64,000 nucleotides of DNA from G965197555 sp965197555 (GTDB lineage Bacteria; Chloroflexota; Dehalococcoidia; Lucifugimonadales; UBA3495): the NCBI GenBank assembly GCA_965197555.1, contig OZ240213.1, positions 1,178,001 to 1,242,000 on the forward strand. Direction: 5' to 3'. A model generated the notes under the pieces. That model worked only from the letters and a program-made list of their open reading frames with translations. It ran no database searches and was not told where the DNA came from. A program made the translations under genes and the position numbers. Shown piece after piece: positions 15,275 to 23,352 of the stretch; the stretch's first letter is position 1; each line of letters opens with the position of its first letter.

Positions 15275-17050
15275 ATGATTCGAAGTATCTTCGCAGGTCT
15301 TCTCACTTTCTTGACCGTTTTCGGGTTAGCTTGTGCCGATCCGCCAATCACATCGAGCCCGGCTGTAGCACCGGCAGCCACAAGTGTTGCAGCCCTCACT
15401 CCAACGCCCAGCTCTCTCCCAAAAGCTACTACACGGCGTCCGCCTACCGTGCCCGCGGCCGCCGCCCCGGTGCCCACTCCGACCCTGCCGCCTCAGCCAA
15501 CACCCACCGCTACTTCCGAACCTACAGTAGCGCCAACGCCTCCTCCTGCTCTCACATTGCAGCCGACGTTGGCACCGACAAACCCACCGACTCAGGAGCT
15601 ATCGCGAACGACCGCTCCAGCCGCCACCCCCACCATTGTTCCAACCCCGACCCACACCATTGCTCCAGCCCCAACCCCCACAATTGCTCCAGCCCCAACC
15701 CCCACAATTGCTCCAGCCCCAACCCCCACAATTGCTCCAGCCCCAACCCCCACAATTGCTCCAGCCCCAACCCCCACAATTGCTCCAGCCCCGACCCCCA
15801 CCGCTACCCAACCCGCGCCGGGAACTCCGTCATTTCCCATGACCCCCGACACGCTTTCTTTGCAACTCCTATTTAAGGTGGATGCTGCCCTTGCGGAGAG
15901 GGTAGCGGATTTTCCATGGGTCGCCGACGGCCTCTTTGACCTGGAATCATCCGCAATATACGAGCTGCGTGTCATCGCTGACCAGGACCGTGCGTTGGCC
16001 AACCAATTAGCCTCCATGCCTTTCTTCAGTACATCCATTGAGGAACATGACCTGAACGCTCTGCTCTCGCTACAACACCTTAAGACCAACTACTCGCAGG
16101 ACATCAATCTCCTGATCGAACAAGGCTGGTATCAAGATGGACTGAGTGATCTCGAAGCGATTTTCGTTGTAGTCTTGACCCGCCATGCCGACCTGCGCAC
16201 CATTCAATTATTCGGGCCAAATGACTTTCAGAGCTTGGCCACCGGACCTTATGTTGAGACCGTCAACTGGCAGTCTGTCAACGTTCCGTTGGCTGGAGAT
16301 GTCAATCTGATCCTGTTTAACCTCCCCAAAGGCGGCTCGGCCGCTCCCGAGATATTATCTCTGATGATGAACGCAATCCCAGTGTTGGAGAACTTCATGG
16401 GAGTGCCCTTTCCTCAGAAAGATGTGGTGTTGTTGTTCAAAGACCCGGATGAAACCGAATCGCAGGAGCTGGACATCTTGGCGAGATTTGTGGGCACCCA
16501 TATGATCGTCGAACCCTACGCGGCGATCAAAGACCTGAAAGGGACCATTAGCCACGAGTTGGCCCACTATTACCTCAGTGGCTCTTCCGTGAGTCAAGGT
16601 CTACCCATCTGGTACGACGAGGGAGGAGCCGACTTCCTAGCATCCTACGTGTTATCTCGGCTTTACGACGAACCCTTGGAGGATAGGATGCGAGCCCTGG
16701 GGGAATATACTTCCAGCTACCTCAGGCTTTGTGATAGCTACCATGGCATAACCAATATTCGGAAGCTACTGGAGTTGATAGAGAGCGACGGCTACTATGG
16801 CCACCAAGAGTTTACTTACTCATATTGCAATTACGTTTTGGGTGAATACCTGTTTCTGAAGCTGTACACAACCATCGGGCATGATCCCTTTACCCAAGTG
16901 TGGAAAGAGATTCATGAAATGAGGGCAGAGAGAGGCCGTCTCATTACTGAAGAAGAGATCTACCAGGCGTTCTTAGGCCATACTCCCGAGGACCAGCTCG
17001 AGGATTTCAAAGAAATATACAACCGCTGGCATGGAGCCATTTCTCGTTAA
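15275..17050 (+). CDS. Secreted or lipid-anchored gluzincin-type metalloprotease with Thr/Pro repeat stalk
   Basis: A 591-residue protein. The N-terminus has a hydrophobic signal (FAGLLTFLTVFGLAC); the Cys could be lipidated, although G at -3 is not a perfect lipobox. Residues about 30-185 are a Pro/Thr/Ala-rich linker with six copies of IAPAPTPT encoded by 24-bp DNA repeats. The C-terminal domain holds H427ELAH431 followed by LPIWYDEGGADF, the HExxH...E layout of peptidase_MA-like gluzincins, so it is probably a surface-anchored zinc protease held off the cell by the stalk. No close functional assignment is possible. Confidence 0.8.
   Translation: MIRSIFAGLLTFLTVFGLACADPPITSSPAVAPAATSVAALTPTPSSLPKATTRRPPTVPAAAAPVPTPTLPPQPTPTATSEPTVAPTPPPALTLQPTLAPTNPPTQELSRTTAPAATPTIVPTPTHTIAPAPTPTIAPAPTPTIAPAPTPTIAPAPTPTIAPAPTPTIAPAPTPTATQPAPGTPSFPMTPDTLSLQLLFKVDAALAERVADFPWVADGLFDLESSAIYELRVIADQDRALANQLASMPFFSTSIEEHDLNALLSLQHLKTNYSQDINLLIEQGWYQDGLSDLEAIFVVVLTRHADLRTIQLFGPNDFQSLATGPYVETVNWQSVNVPLAGDVNLILFNLPKGGSAAPEILSLMMNAIPVLENFMGVPFPQKDVVLLFKDPDETESQELDILARFVGTHMIVEPYAAIKDLKGTISHELAHYYLSGSSVSQGLPIWYDEGGADFLASYVLSRLYDEPLEDRMRALGEYTSSYLRLCDSYHGITNIRKLLELIESDGYYGHQEFTYSYCNYVLGEYLFLKLYTTIGHDPFTQVWKEIHEMRAERGRLITEEEIYQAFLGHTPEDQLEDFKEIYNRWHGAISR
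15659..15802 (+). repeat. Six 24-bp coding tandem repeats
   Basis: Six consecutive 24-bp units start at 15659, 15683, 15707, 15731, 15755 and 15779; the first five are essentially identical and the last has a C to G-type change. Each encodes the octapeptide IAPAPTPT in the protease stalk. Near identity at the DNA level indicates recent expansion by slippage. Confidence 0.95.
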
Positions 17051-17074
17051 TAAGCTCCCCTGAATCCCAGGAAA

Positions 17075-17218
17075 GTGATCGCTATCATCACCTCTGTCCT
17101 GGGGGGTACCTGGACCTCAGGCACCGGTATTGCTGGCTTGATCTCTATGATCCGGAAACACTTGCTGGACAAATTAGGTGTAGATGAGAAGGAAATGAAA
17201 AACCTCCCCATTTCTTGA
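17075..17218 (+). CDS. Candidate small membrane/amphipathic protein (47 residues)
   Basis: A GTG-started frame encodes a 47-residue peptide with a hydrophobic, Gly-rich first half (VIAIITSVLGGTWTSGTGIA) and a charged amphipathic tail (RKHLLDKLGVDEKEMKN). Its composition and codon choice look protein-like, and the TGA stop lies in the loop of the terminator at 17199-17232, a compact gene end. Against it: AGGA is only 2 nt from the GTG, so the RBS is poorly spaced. No family is recognised. An imperfect hairpin (17066-17072 with 17097-17103) overlaps its 5' end. Confidence 0.4.
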   Translation: MIAIITSVLGGTWTSGTGIAGLISMIRKHLLDKLGVDEKEMKNLPIS

Positions 17219-17232
17219 TGCGGGGAGGTTTT
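17199..17232. terminator. Bidirectional intrinsic terminator
   Basis: AAAACCTCCCC (17199-17209) pairs perfectly with GGGGAGGTTTT (17222-17232) around a 12-nt loop. A-rich and T-rich flanks give a U-tract on both strands, serving the plus-strand genes ending before it and the minus-strand FAH gene ending at 17259. Confidence 0.85.
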
Positions 17233-17258
17233 CTGGTTTCGTGGCGATCGGCTGCGAA

Positions 17259-18065
17259 TCAGTTTCCCTTAGGGTCGAACTCAGCCTCCACGGGATTGTG
17301 CAAAACTCCAATACCTGGGATATCCACCTCCACATTATCTCCGGGCTTGATCGCCCTGGTGACGCCTGTGGCGCCGGAGAAGACCAGGTCGCCGGGTCGA
17401 AGGGTGACCTGCTGACTGATGTAGCTTATTATTTCCGGGAATGTAAACAACATGTCTCTGGTATGCGACCGCTGGACCTCCTCGCCATTCAGCCGAACGA
17501 CTAGCTCCAATTGCATTGGGTTTACGTCGGTGTCAATCCAAGGGCCAACGGGAGCGAAGGTGTCTGAGCCCTTGGCGCGCCACATTGTCCAGTCATCTTT
17601 TTGCCACGTCCGATCGCTTACGTCGTTACCACAGGTGTAGCCTAAGATGCAGTGCCGCGCCGCATCGGGCGTGACCCTACGGCAATGTCGACTCACGACC
17701 GCTACGGCCTCCCCTTCATAGTGCACGTCCCCACCCGAGTCTTTGGGAATGATTATCGGGTCCTCGTGTCCGGTGAGAGAATTCCGCCCCTTGTGCCACG
17801 GCTCAGGGTGTACCGGTGCCGGTGGAGCACCATTCCCGTTCTCAAATACTGATGCAGCAAACTCCAAGTGGTCCTGAAAGTTCAGGCCGGGGCACCATAT
17901 ATCGCTGGGGTCAGTTGGAGGCAACAGCTTTACTTCACCCAGCTCGTAATGAATATCCGTCATACGAAATCTTGTATAAATGCTTCCTCGGATCTCTATC
18001 ACTTCATCCCCCCTGACCACGCCATAGGCAACCCGTCTACCAGCTCGGAAGCGAGCGATTTTCAT
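17259..18065 (-). CDS. Fumarylacetoacetate hydrolase (FAH)-family protein
   Basis: A 268-residue FAH-fold enzyme. Metal ligands are visible in HYEGEAVAVVS (E-x-E) and GYTCGNDVSDR (D), with SDTFAPVGPW and the C-terminal RPGDLVFSGATGVTRAIKPGD as family landmarks. The family hydrolyses or decarboxylates beta-diketo acids in aromatic and sugar-acid catabolism; here the substrate is open. It is divergent from the LLM oxidoreductase at 18255 with about 190 bp between them, which could be a shared control region. Confidence 0.9.
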   Translation of the reverse strand: MKIARFRAGRRVAYGVVRGDEVIEIRGSIYTRFRMTDIHYELGEVKLLPPTDPSDIWCPGLNFQDHLEFAASVFENGNGAPPAPVHPEPWHKGRNSLTGHEDPIIIPKDSGGDVHYEGEAVAVVSRHCRRVTPDAARHCILGYTCGNDVSDRTWQKDDWTMWRAKGSDTFAPVGPWIDTDVNPMQLELVVRLNGEEVQRSHTRDMLFTFPEIISYISQQVTLRPGDLVFSGATGVTRAIKPGDNVEVDIPGIGVLHNPVEAEFDPKGN

Positions 18066-18254
18066 TCTCTTAATACCTCTCGGACTGTGGTTGGGGAGGA
18101 AACTAAGCGCCGATTTTACTCGCTAGCAATGCTCTTAGCAAGGCAGGTTTCGAGATTGTGCCACCCCAATTTCGAGGCTAAAATACGCATCCTAGCCAGG
18201 AAGGATGGAAACGGCTTTCATTGCCATAGGCGATTATTTCTGGGAGGAGCAGCA

Positions 18255-19265
18255 TTGAAGACAGGCCTATTTATCAACGCCCAATATCTGCCGGGGGAGT
18301 CAATGCCTAAAAAAATCCAAGAAAGCGTAGAACAGGTGCGGGTGGCGCGCGATGCAGGATTTGACCTAATATGCGCCGGCCAGCACTACCTTGCTTCTCC
18401 CTACCAGATGAGCACCACCTTCCCTCTGCTGGCCCGGTTGGCTGCGGAAGCCGGAGACATGGAAGTGGCCTCAGCAGTGGTCCTTGTCCCCCTCCACAAC
18501 CCTGTGGAGCTGGCGGAAAGCGTGGCCACTCTGGATGCCATCTGCCAAGGCCGGTTCATCTTTGGGGTTGGCTTGGGCTACCGGGACGAGGAGTATGTCT
18601 CCTTCGGCGTGGACCGTACCCGCCGCGTGGCCCGAATGTCCGAGGCGCTTGAGGTGATGAAGTTGCTGTGGACCAAGGACGAGGTAGAATTCGATGGTGC
18701 TTATTACCGGGTACCGAAGGTCAGGCCCGCGACAAGACCGGTCCAAAAACCGCACCCACCCATCTGGGTCGCAGCGAACAACGATGGCGCCATACGGCGG
18801 GCCGCCCGATGGGGCTTCCCCTGGTTGATAAATCCCCATGCTACCGTGCCAATGGTGGCGCAACAGTTGGCTGGCTACCGGGATGAGCTACAACGGGCAG
18901 GTAACCCGGTCCCTCCAGTGCTTCCCATGATGCGGGAGCTCTATGTGGCTCAAGACCGGGAATCCGCTTACCTCCAAAGCCAACCCTACTTGGAAAGCAA
19001 GTATGCAGCGTATGCTGCCTGGGGCCAAGATAAGGCCCTCCCGGGCAACGAAAGTTTCACGGTCCCGTACCATGAGTTGGCTCGGGACCGTTTTCTGCTG
19101 GGCTCTCCTGAAGATGTGGCCCGTGAGATGCTGCGTTATTCCACTGAGTTGGGAGTAAACCAACTGATTTTCCGCATGCAATGGCCCGGAATGGGTCACG
19201 ACCAGCTTATTCGCCAGATAGAACTGATGGGCAAGGAGGTCATACCCGCGGTTAAAAATGGCTAA
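18255..19265 (+). CDS. LLM-class flavin-dependent oxidoreductase
   Basis: A 336-residue bacterial luciferase-like monooxygenase: KTGLFINAQYLPG start, QHYLASPYQM, GLGYRDEEYVSFGVDRTRRV and PIWVAANNDGAIRRAARWGF are typical of the F420/FMN-binding TIM barrel. Start TTG 18255 is preferred because GGGAGGAG (18242-18249) is 5 nt upstream; a longer frame reaching 17868 runs antisense through the FAH gene and its extra residues are not family-like. Whether it uses FMN or F420, and its substrate, cannot be read from sequence. Confidence 0.9.
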   Translation: MKTGLFINAQYLPGESMPKKIQESVEQVRVARDAGFDLICAGQHYLASPYQMSTTFPLLARLAAEAGDMEVASAVVLVPLHNPVELAESVATLDAICQGRFIFGVGLGYRDEEYVSFGVDRTRRVARMSEALEVMKLLWTKDEVEFDGAYYRVPKVRPATRPVQKPHPPIWVAANNDGAIRRAARWGFPWLINPHATVPMVAQQLAGYRDELQRAGNPVPPVLPMMRELYVAQDRESAYLQSQPYLESKYAAYAAWGQDKALPGNESFTVPYHELARDRFLLGSPEDVAREMLRYSTELGVNQLIFRMQWPGMGHDQLIRQIELMGKEVIPAVKNG

Positions 19266-19387
19266 CCCGGTGATCACAACCTTGTTGGTGAGCTTGACGC
19301 CCAAATTTGGCGGAGTATAAGCTATCCTCAAGTGCTAGCCTTGATCCTGTATTCTGTACTATGGTCGTCTAACCCGAGGAGATTAGC

Positions 19388-20584
19388 ATGCCCCGGCTGG
19401 AAACCCTGAGTGAAGTCCAACGGAACACCCTCCTATATTTTCCTTGTTTGGAATTTGAAACTACTCCTTGGAAGCCCCTGGCGAAGAAACTGACCGAAAG
19501 CAAGCTAGCGCTGGTTACCAGTGCAGGCCTCCACCTTCGCAGCGACAAGCCCTTCGTCACTGATGTCCAGGGCGGCGACTCGTCTTATCGGGTGATACCC
19601 AGCGACACCAAGGCCTCGGAGATCCTCCAGAGTCACGTCAGCATCGGTTTTGATCACACACCCATGTATCGGGACCTGAATATTACGTTCCCCATGGACC
19701 GGGCGAACGAGCTGGTCCAGCGGGGCGTGATCGCAGCTATTTCCAGAAATTACTATTCATTTATGGGAGCCTTGCGGGATTGCACCCGGATGATTGAAGA
19801 AACAGGGCCCGAAGTGGCGCAACACCTGCTGGACGAGGATGTGGACCTGGTCCTGTTAACCCCTACTTGACCACTTTGCACGCATGCCGTGAGTGTGCTA
19901 TCGCGAGTGTTCGAAAATGCGGGGCTTACCACAATAACCCTGGCGTTGGTGCGGGAGCACGCTGGAAAAGTAAAGCCGCCCCGAGCCCTGTTCGTGCCCT
20001 TCTATTTCGGTCACACGTTGGGCCGACCGAATGATCCCGAGCTTCAGCACCGGGTGATTAGTGAAGCGCTGGAGATGCTCAAGTTCTCCCAAGGGCCGGT
20101 CCTGGCAGAGTTCCAAGAAGAAGCGGGGCCGACAAATGTTCCTCAAGCCTCCGCCGTGCAGCCATCTACAAATGGGCAGCGAGCCAACACCGCCAACGAG
20201 CTGACGGCGCTTAGACCATTCTACGAGCGTTGGCTCGCTGCCAACGACGGGCGTACTGCCGTGGGCCTCAGCGGCATTCCTCAACGCAGATTCAGAGGCG
20301 TTGTCCGGTTCCTCGAAGCCTTCTCGGCTGATGAGACGGCCGACATGGAGGAGAGGCCGCCGGGCGTATCCCTACCCCAATTCATACGTTACTGCGTGGA
20401 CGATTTGAAGGCCTTCTATTTCGAAGCCCGCATAGTCCAAAGTCCCGATGCTGGTGAGCTAGAGGTTCACAAGTGGTTCTGGGGAGCTACGGCTGCGGGG
20501 AAGCTGGTCGCCTCAGTTGCAGACAGAATGGGCGAGATGGAAAGCCCTGAGCACAAATCGATTTCCTATGGCATCGCCCGCTGA
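19388..20584 (+). CDS. GrdB-like (glycine/betaine/sarcosine/proline reductase-type) selenoprotein candidate, TGA recoded
   Basis: Two adjacent ORFs in the same frame (19388-19870 and 19871-20584) join through one TGA (19868-19870) into a 398-residue protein. The N-terminal part (ALVTSAGLHLRSDKPF, SSYRVIPSD, DLNITFPMDR, YYSFMGAL) and the part after the TGA (RVFENAGLTTITL, then FGHTLGRPNDPELQ) both match the GrdB/PrdB-type selenoprotein B family, which normally runs straight through this point. The TGA is residue 161 in LLTPT-[U]-PLCTH, a U-x-x-C motif; from memory, homologues in related bacteria carry Cys-Pro-x-Cys here. The last 130 residues (ending WFWGATAAGKLVASVADRM) are a domain I do not recognise. 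CGAGGAG precedes the ATG. A nonsense mutation of a Cys codon is the alternative, but the frame is otherwise intact. Confidence 0.72.
19868..19898 (+). promoter_or_regulatory. TGA with weak downstream hairpin (possible bSECIS)
   Basis: After TGA 19868-19870, GCACGC (19878-19883) can pair with GTGTGC (19893-19898, one G-U) around a 9-nt loop containing G residues. The loop begins 13 nt after the TGA, closer than the 16-37 nt usual for bacterial SECIS elements, so the element is only weakly supported. Confidence 0.3.
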
Positions 20585-20647
20585 GGTATTTATCCTTTGT
20601 CTAAGAGGTTTATTTCCCGCCACCTTCCGGTGATTGGCTCTCCGTCC

Positions 20648-20669
20648 CCGACAGCCGGACCGCTGTCGG
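20648..20669 (+). other. Hairpin between the GrdB-like gene and the Fe-S gene
   Basis: CCGACAGC (20648-20655) and GCTGTCGG (20662-20669) form a perfect 8-bp stem 63 bp after the GrdB-like stop and 20 bp before the next start. No U-run follows; it may attenuate read-through or overlap the next leader. Confidence 0.4.
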
Positions 20670-20689
20670 CTACAGGCTCTTCGTAAGCC

Positions 20690-22741
20690 GTGGTCCCTCC
20701 CGTAGAAATTGGCGGCCTACCCATCTGGGTAGTGGTCTACATAGCTCTGGCTCTGTCTTTTGCTGCGTCCGGCTACGTTTTCTACCATCGAGTCATGCGT
20801 TTGATTCGGCAGGGTAAAAGCGTGGCCCGATTCGACCATCCCTTGGAGCGGTTTGTTGGAGCGGTTTCTATTGTCCTGGGACAGCGGAAAGTCCTGCAAC
20901 GAGTAGGGTCCCAGGACCTAATGAGCCGGTCCAAGGACTGGGCCGGCCTGGGACATGCGATAGTATTTTGGGGATTCCTCTCTTTTTCCCTCAGCTACGT
21001 CATCCTTATCTTCGGAGGCTCAGTGTGGAGGCCCTTCCCTGAAAGGCTGCTCACCACAACAGGGGTCAAGGTCTTCAGCAGCTATCTGGACATTCTGGCG
21101 GCCGTTCTTCTGGCCATTCTTATGTGGGCGTTGGTGCGGAGATGGTTGATCAAGCCCCACCGTTTGAGCTTTGACCTGACCAGGAACGTTGATTCAGTGG
21201 TCGTGGTAGGCCTCATTGCGGGCCTTATGGTCTCCACGCTTTTGACGCACTCCTTCTACGTTGCCCAAGGGGGGCACGGGCCGGAAGCAGATGTCATCAT
21301 TGGGAGAGCGCTGGGGACCTGGTTCGGCAGCCTGGGGCTGGGCATGGGCTCGGCGACGGCGTTACACTCGGCCTTTTGGTGGCTGCACTTGGTCATCATC
21401 CTGAGCTTCCCGGTATATATACCCTTCTCCAAGCACATGCACATGATCGCCGCACCCCTCAACGCCTATTTTCGGTCCTTGGAACCCAGGGGGGCGTTGC
21501 CACTCATTGATCTGGAGAACACCGAGCGGTTTGGCGCCGGCAGGGTCCAGGACTTCACCTGGAAAGAGCTACTCGACGGTTACGCCTGCGCTGTGTGCGG
21601 CCGCTGCACCGATGTTTGCCCGGCGAACGTCACTGGCAAAGTCCTTTCTCCGATGCACGTTGTGGAGAACCTGAAAGACCATATGGTGGCGATGGGCCAT
21701 CAGGGGCCCAGGGACCCGGAACACGTGGAACCCAGGCCCTTGATTGGTGGAGCAATACCGGAACAGGCGGTGTGGGACTGCGTTAGCTGCGGGGCTTGCA
21801 TGGAAGAGTGCCCGGTCGTTGTCGAGCATGTCCCAACCATCATGGATATGCGCCGTCACCTCGTCTTGGAAGAATCGAAAGTACCGGACACTGCCATGAA
21901 TGCTTTGCTCAGCCTGGAGCAGCGGGGTCATCCTTGGAGGGGGACCCCATATTCCCGCACCGACTGGGCCGAGGGCTTGGACGTGCCTACTCTAGCGGAG
22001 AAACCGGATGCCGAGGTGCTTTTCTGGGTTGGTTGCACCGGCGCGTTGGAGCAGCGCAGCCAGGGTGTAACCAGGTCCATGGTCAAGGTCTTACGCGCCG
22101 CCGGAGTGGACTTCGCCATCTTGGGCGAGGAGGAAACCTGCACCGGAGACCCTGCCCGGCGCATGGGAAACGAGTATCTATTCCAGATTCTGGCTCAGCA
22201 GAACATTGAGACCCTACGACGCTACAACGTGTCCAAGATAGTCACCATATGTCCCCATTGCTTCAATACCATGAGCAACGAATATCCTCAACTGGCTGGC
22301 ACTTTCGAGGTGCTTCACTACAGCCGCTTCGTTGACGACCTGATCAAGCAAGGTCGTATCAAGCCCATTAAAATGGTCGATACCACCGTCGCCTACCATG
22401 ATTCCTGCTTTTTGGGCCGCCATAATGGGATTTACGATCAGCCACGGGACATCGCCAGGGCTATTCCGGGGCTCAAGCTGGTGGAGATGGAACCTCGGTC
22501 CCGACAGCGTGGCTTCTGCTGCGGCGCGGGAGGCGGGCACATGTGGATTGAAGAGAGTCAAGGGACTCGAATCAACCACGCCAGGGCCGACCATTTCCTG
22601 GCCACCGGGGCCGACACAGTGGGCGTTTCCTGCCCCTTCTGTCTGCAGATGTTAACCGAGGGTATTCAGGCCAAAGGGCAACAGGGCGAAAAACAGTCCC
22701 GGGACATCCTGGAAATCTTGTCGGAAAGCCTGGAACCTTGA
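20690..22741 (+). CDS. Membrane Fe-S oxidoreductase, FadF/HdrD-type (NarI-like membrane domain + 2x4Fe-4S + CCG domains)
   Basis: A 683-residue protein with several membrane helices in the first 260 residues, including WVVVYIALALSFAASGYVF and WWLHLVIILSFPVYIPFSK, with His residues suitable for haem b. Then come two 4Fe-4S motifs (CAVCGRCTDVCP from C300, CVSCGACMEECP from C364) and two CCG-type regions (CPHCFNT/HDSCFLGRHN near 572, RGFCCGAGGGHMW near 609). This layout is known from FadF and HdrDE-like proteins that pass electrons from ETF or acyl-CoA dehydrogenases, or from disulfides, to menaquinone. GTG 20690 is the only start keeping the first helix; no clear RBS is seen. Confidence 0.88.
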   Translation: MVPPVEIGGLPIWVVVYIALALSFAASGYVFYHRVMRLIRQGKSVARFDHPLERFVGAVSIVLGQRKVLQRVGSQDLMSRSKDWAGLGHAIVFWGFLSFSLSYVILIFGGSVWRPFPERLLTTTGVKVFSSYLDILAAVLLAILMWALVRRWLIKPHRLSFDLTRNVDSVVVVGLIAGLMVSTLLTHSFYVAQGGHGPEADVIIGRALGTWFGSLGLGMGSATALHSAFWWLHLVIILSFPVYIPFSKHMHMIAAPLNAYFRSLEPRGALPLIDLENTERFGAGRVQDFTWKELLDGYACAVCGRCTDVCPANVTGKVLSPMHVVENLKDHMVAMGHQGPRDPEHVEPRPLIGGAIPEQAVWDCVSCGACMEECPVVVEHVPTIMDMRRHLVLEESKVPDTAMNALLSLEQRGHPWRGTPYSRTDWAEGLDVPTLAEKPDAEVLFWVGCTGALEQRSQGVTRSMVKVLRAAGVDFAILGEEETCTGDPARRMGNEYLFQILAQQNIETLRRYNVSKIVTICPHCFNTMSNEYPQLAGTFEVLHYSRFVDDLIKQGRIKPIKMVDTTVAYHDSCFLGRHNGIYDQPRDIARAIPGLKLVEMEPRSRQRGFCCGAGGGHMWIEESQGTRINHARADHFLATGADTVGVSCPFCLQMLTEGIQAKGQQGEKQSRDILEILSESLEP

Positions 22742-22761
22742 GCCCCGTTGCTGCGGTTCGC

Positions 22762-22779
22762 CCCAGGTCTTTACCTGGG
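22762..22779 (+). other. Short perfect hairpin in the Fe-S / zinc-ribbon intergenic gap
   Basis: CCCAGGT (22762-22768), loop CTTT, ACCTGGG (22773-22779), 20 bp after the Fe-S gene stop. It lacks a U-tract and could be an mRNA-processing or attenuating element. Confidence 0.4.
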
Positions 22780-22812
22780 CCGGATTCAACAAACACGATG
22801 GAGAGAGAGAGA

Positions 22813-23067
22813 ATGCCGGGTGACGAAGTGGCCGTCCTTCAGCTTTGCGGGAAGTGTGGGTCTGAGATCGGTACCTTCTCCGTGAAAAGAGACAACTTGA
22901 TGCTGACCTCCAGTGATGAGGTCTGGTGTCCCCGCTGTGAGGCAAATGTGCCGGAAGTCCGGGACATCGCCGGGCGCCTTGCGGCCGTACAGAGGGATGT
23001 CGCTTCCTATCCGAAGTCAAAACCGGCTGAGTCATTTTCTAAGCCCGCCGCCCGGCCCAATGGCTAA
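22813..23067 (+). CDS. Small zinc-ribbon protein downstream of the Fe-S oxidoreductase
   Basis: An 84-residue protein with two Cys pairs (LCGKCG...WCPRCE), consistent with a zinc ribbon, and a disordered Lys/Pro/Ala-rich tail. GAGAGAGAGA directly precedes ATG 22813; ATG 22798 is an alternative. A longer TTG start at 22738 would overlap the Fe-S gene stop but adds unstructured residues. Same strand and close spacing suggest an operon with the FadF-like gene. Function unknown. Confidence 0.6.
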   Translation: MPGDEVAVLQLCGKCGSEIGTFSVKRDNLMLTSSDEVWCPRCEANVPEVRDIAGRLAAVQRDVASYPKSKPAESFSKPAARPNG

Positions 23068-23088
23068 CCGTGTGGTAATTGCTGCTAA

Positions 23089-23313
23089 GGATGCTTAATC
23101 ATCTCCGGCGGGGTCCTAGAATCTGGGGGTCCAAGAATCTCATGGAAGTTCAGTGCTTGGGCCAATGCGTGCGGCCTGGGCGTGGTCTTGGTCATATTAG
23201 GTGGGACACTGATGGTTGTCTGGAATGTCCTATTGCGGGACGGCCGCAGGCGACTTGGCCTCCTGTGCGCTGACGACTATGACTTGGACCTTGGCTTTCC
23301 CCCGGTTCAGTGA
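23089..23313 (+). other. Open frame with a membrane segment but no clear start codon
   Basis: Between stops, this frame encodes 74 residues including a good transmembrane stretch (GLGVVLVILGGTLMVVWNVL) followed by RDGRRRL and an acidic tail. No ATG, GTG or TTG occurs before the membrane segment, so it is either a remnant, uses an unusual start, or is chance. It otherwise fills the 285-bp gap between the zinc-ribbon gene and the hydrolase. Confidence 0.3.
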
Positions 23314-23352
23314 CCCCGGAGGTTAGGCATTGTTCCAAGGGAGGGCCTTTAA

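Noticed and set aside
15659..15802. CRISPR-like periodicity
   Set aside because: The 24-bp units are directly adjacent with no spacers and are in-frame coding repeats.
15552..16089. Gly/Trp-rich antisense ORFs opposite the protease stalk
   Set aside because: They are antisense readings of the 24-bp repeats.
17868..18254. N-terminal extension of the LLM oxidoreductase frame
   Set aside because: It runs antisense through the FAH gene, lacks family similarity, and a well-placed RBS supports TTG 18255.
19868..19870. Ordinary nonsense mutation or sequencing error as explanation of the TGA
   Set aside because: Not excluded, but less likely: the codon is at the Cys/Sec position, the frame is intact on both sides, and a second gene nearby shows the same pattern.
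23079..23273. 64-codon plus-strand ORF overlapping the start-less frame
   Set aside because: Arg/Gly/Pro-rich random-looking sequence with no RBS; the other frame is better.
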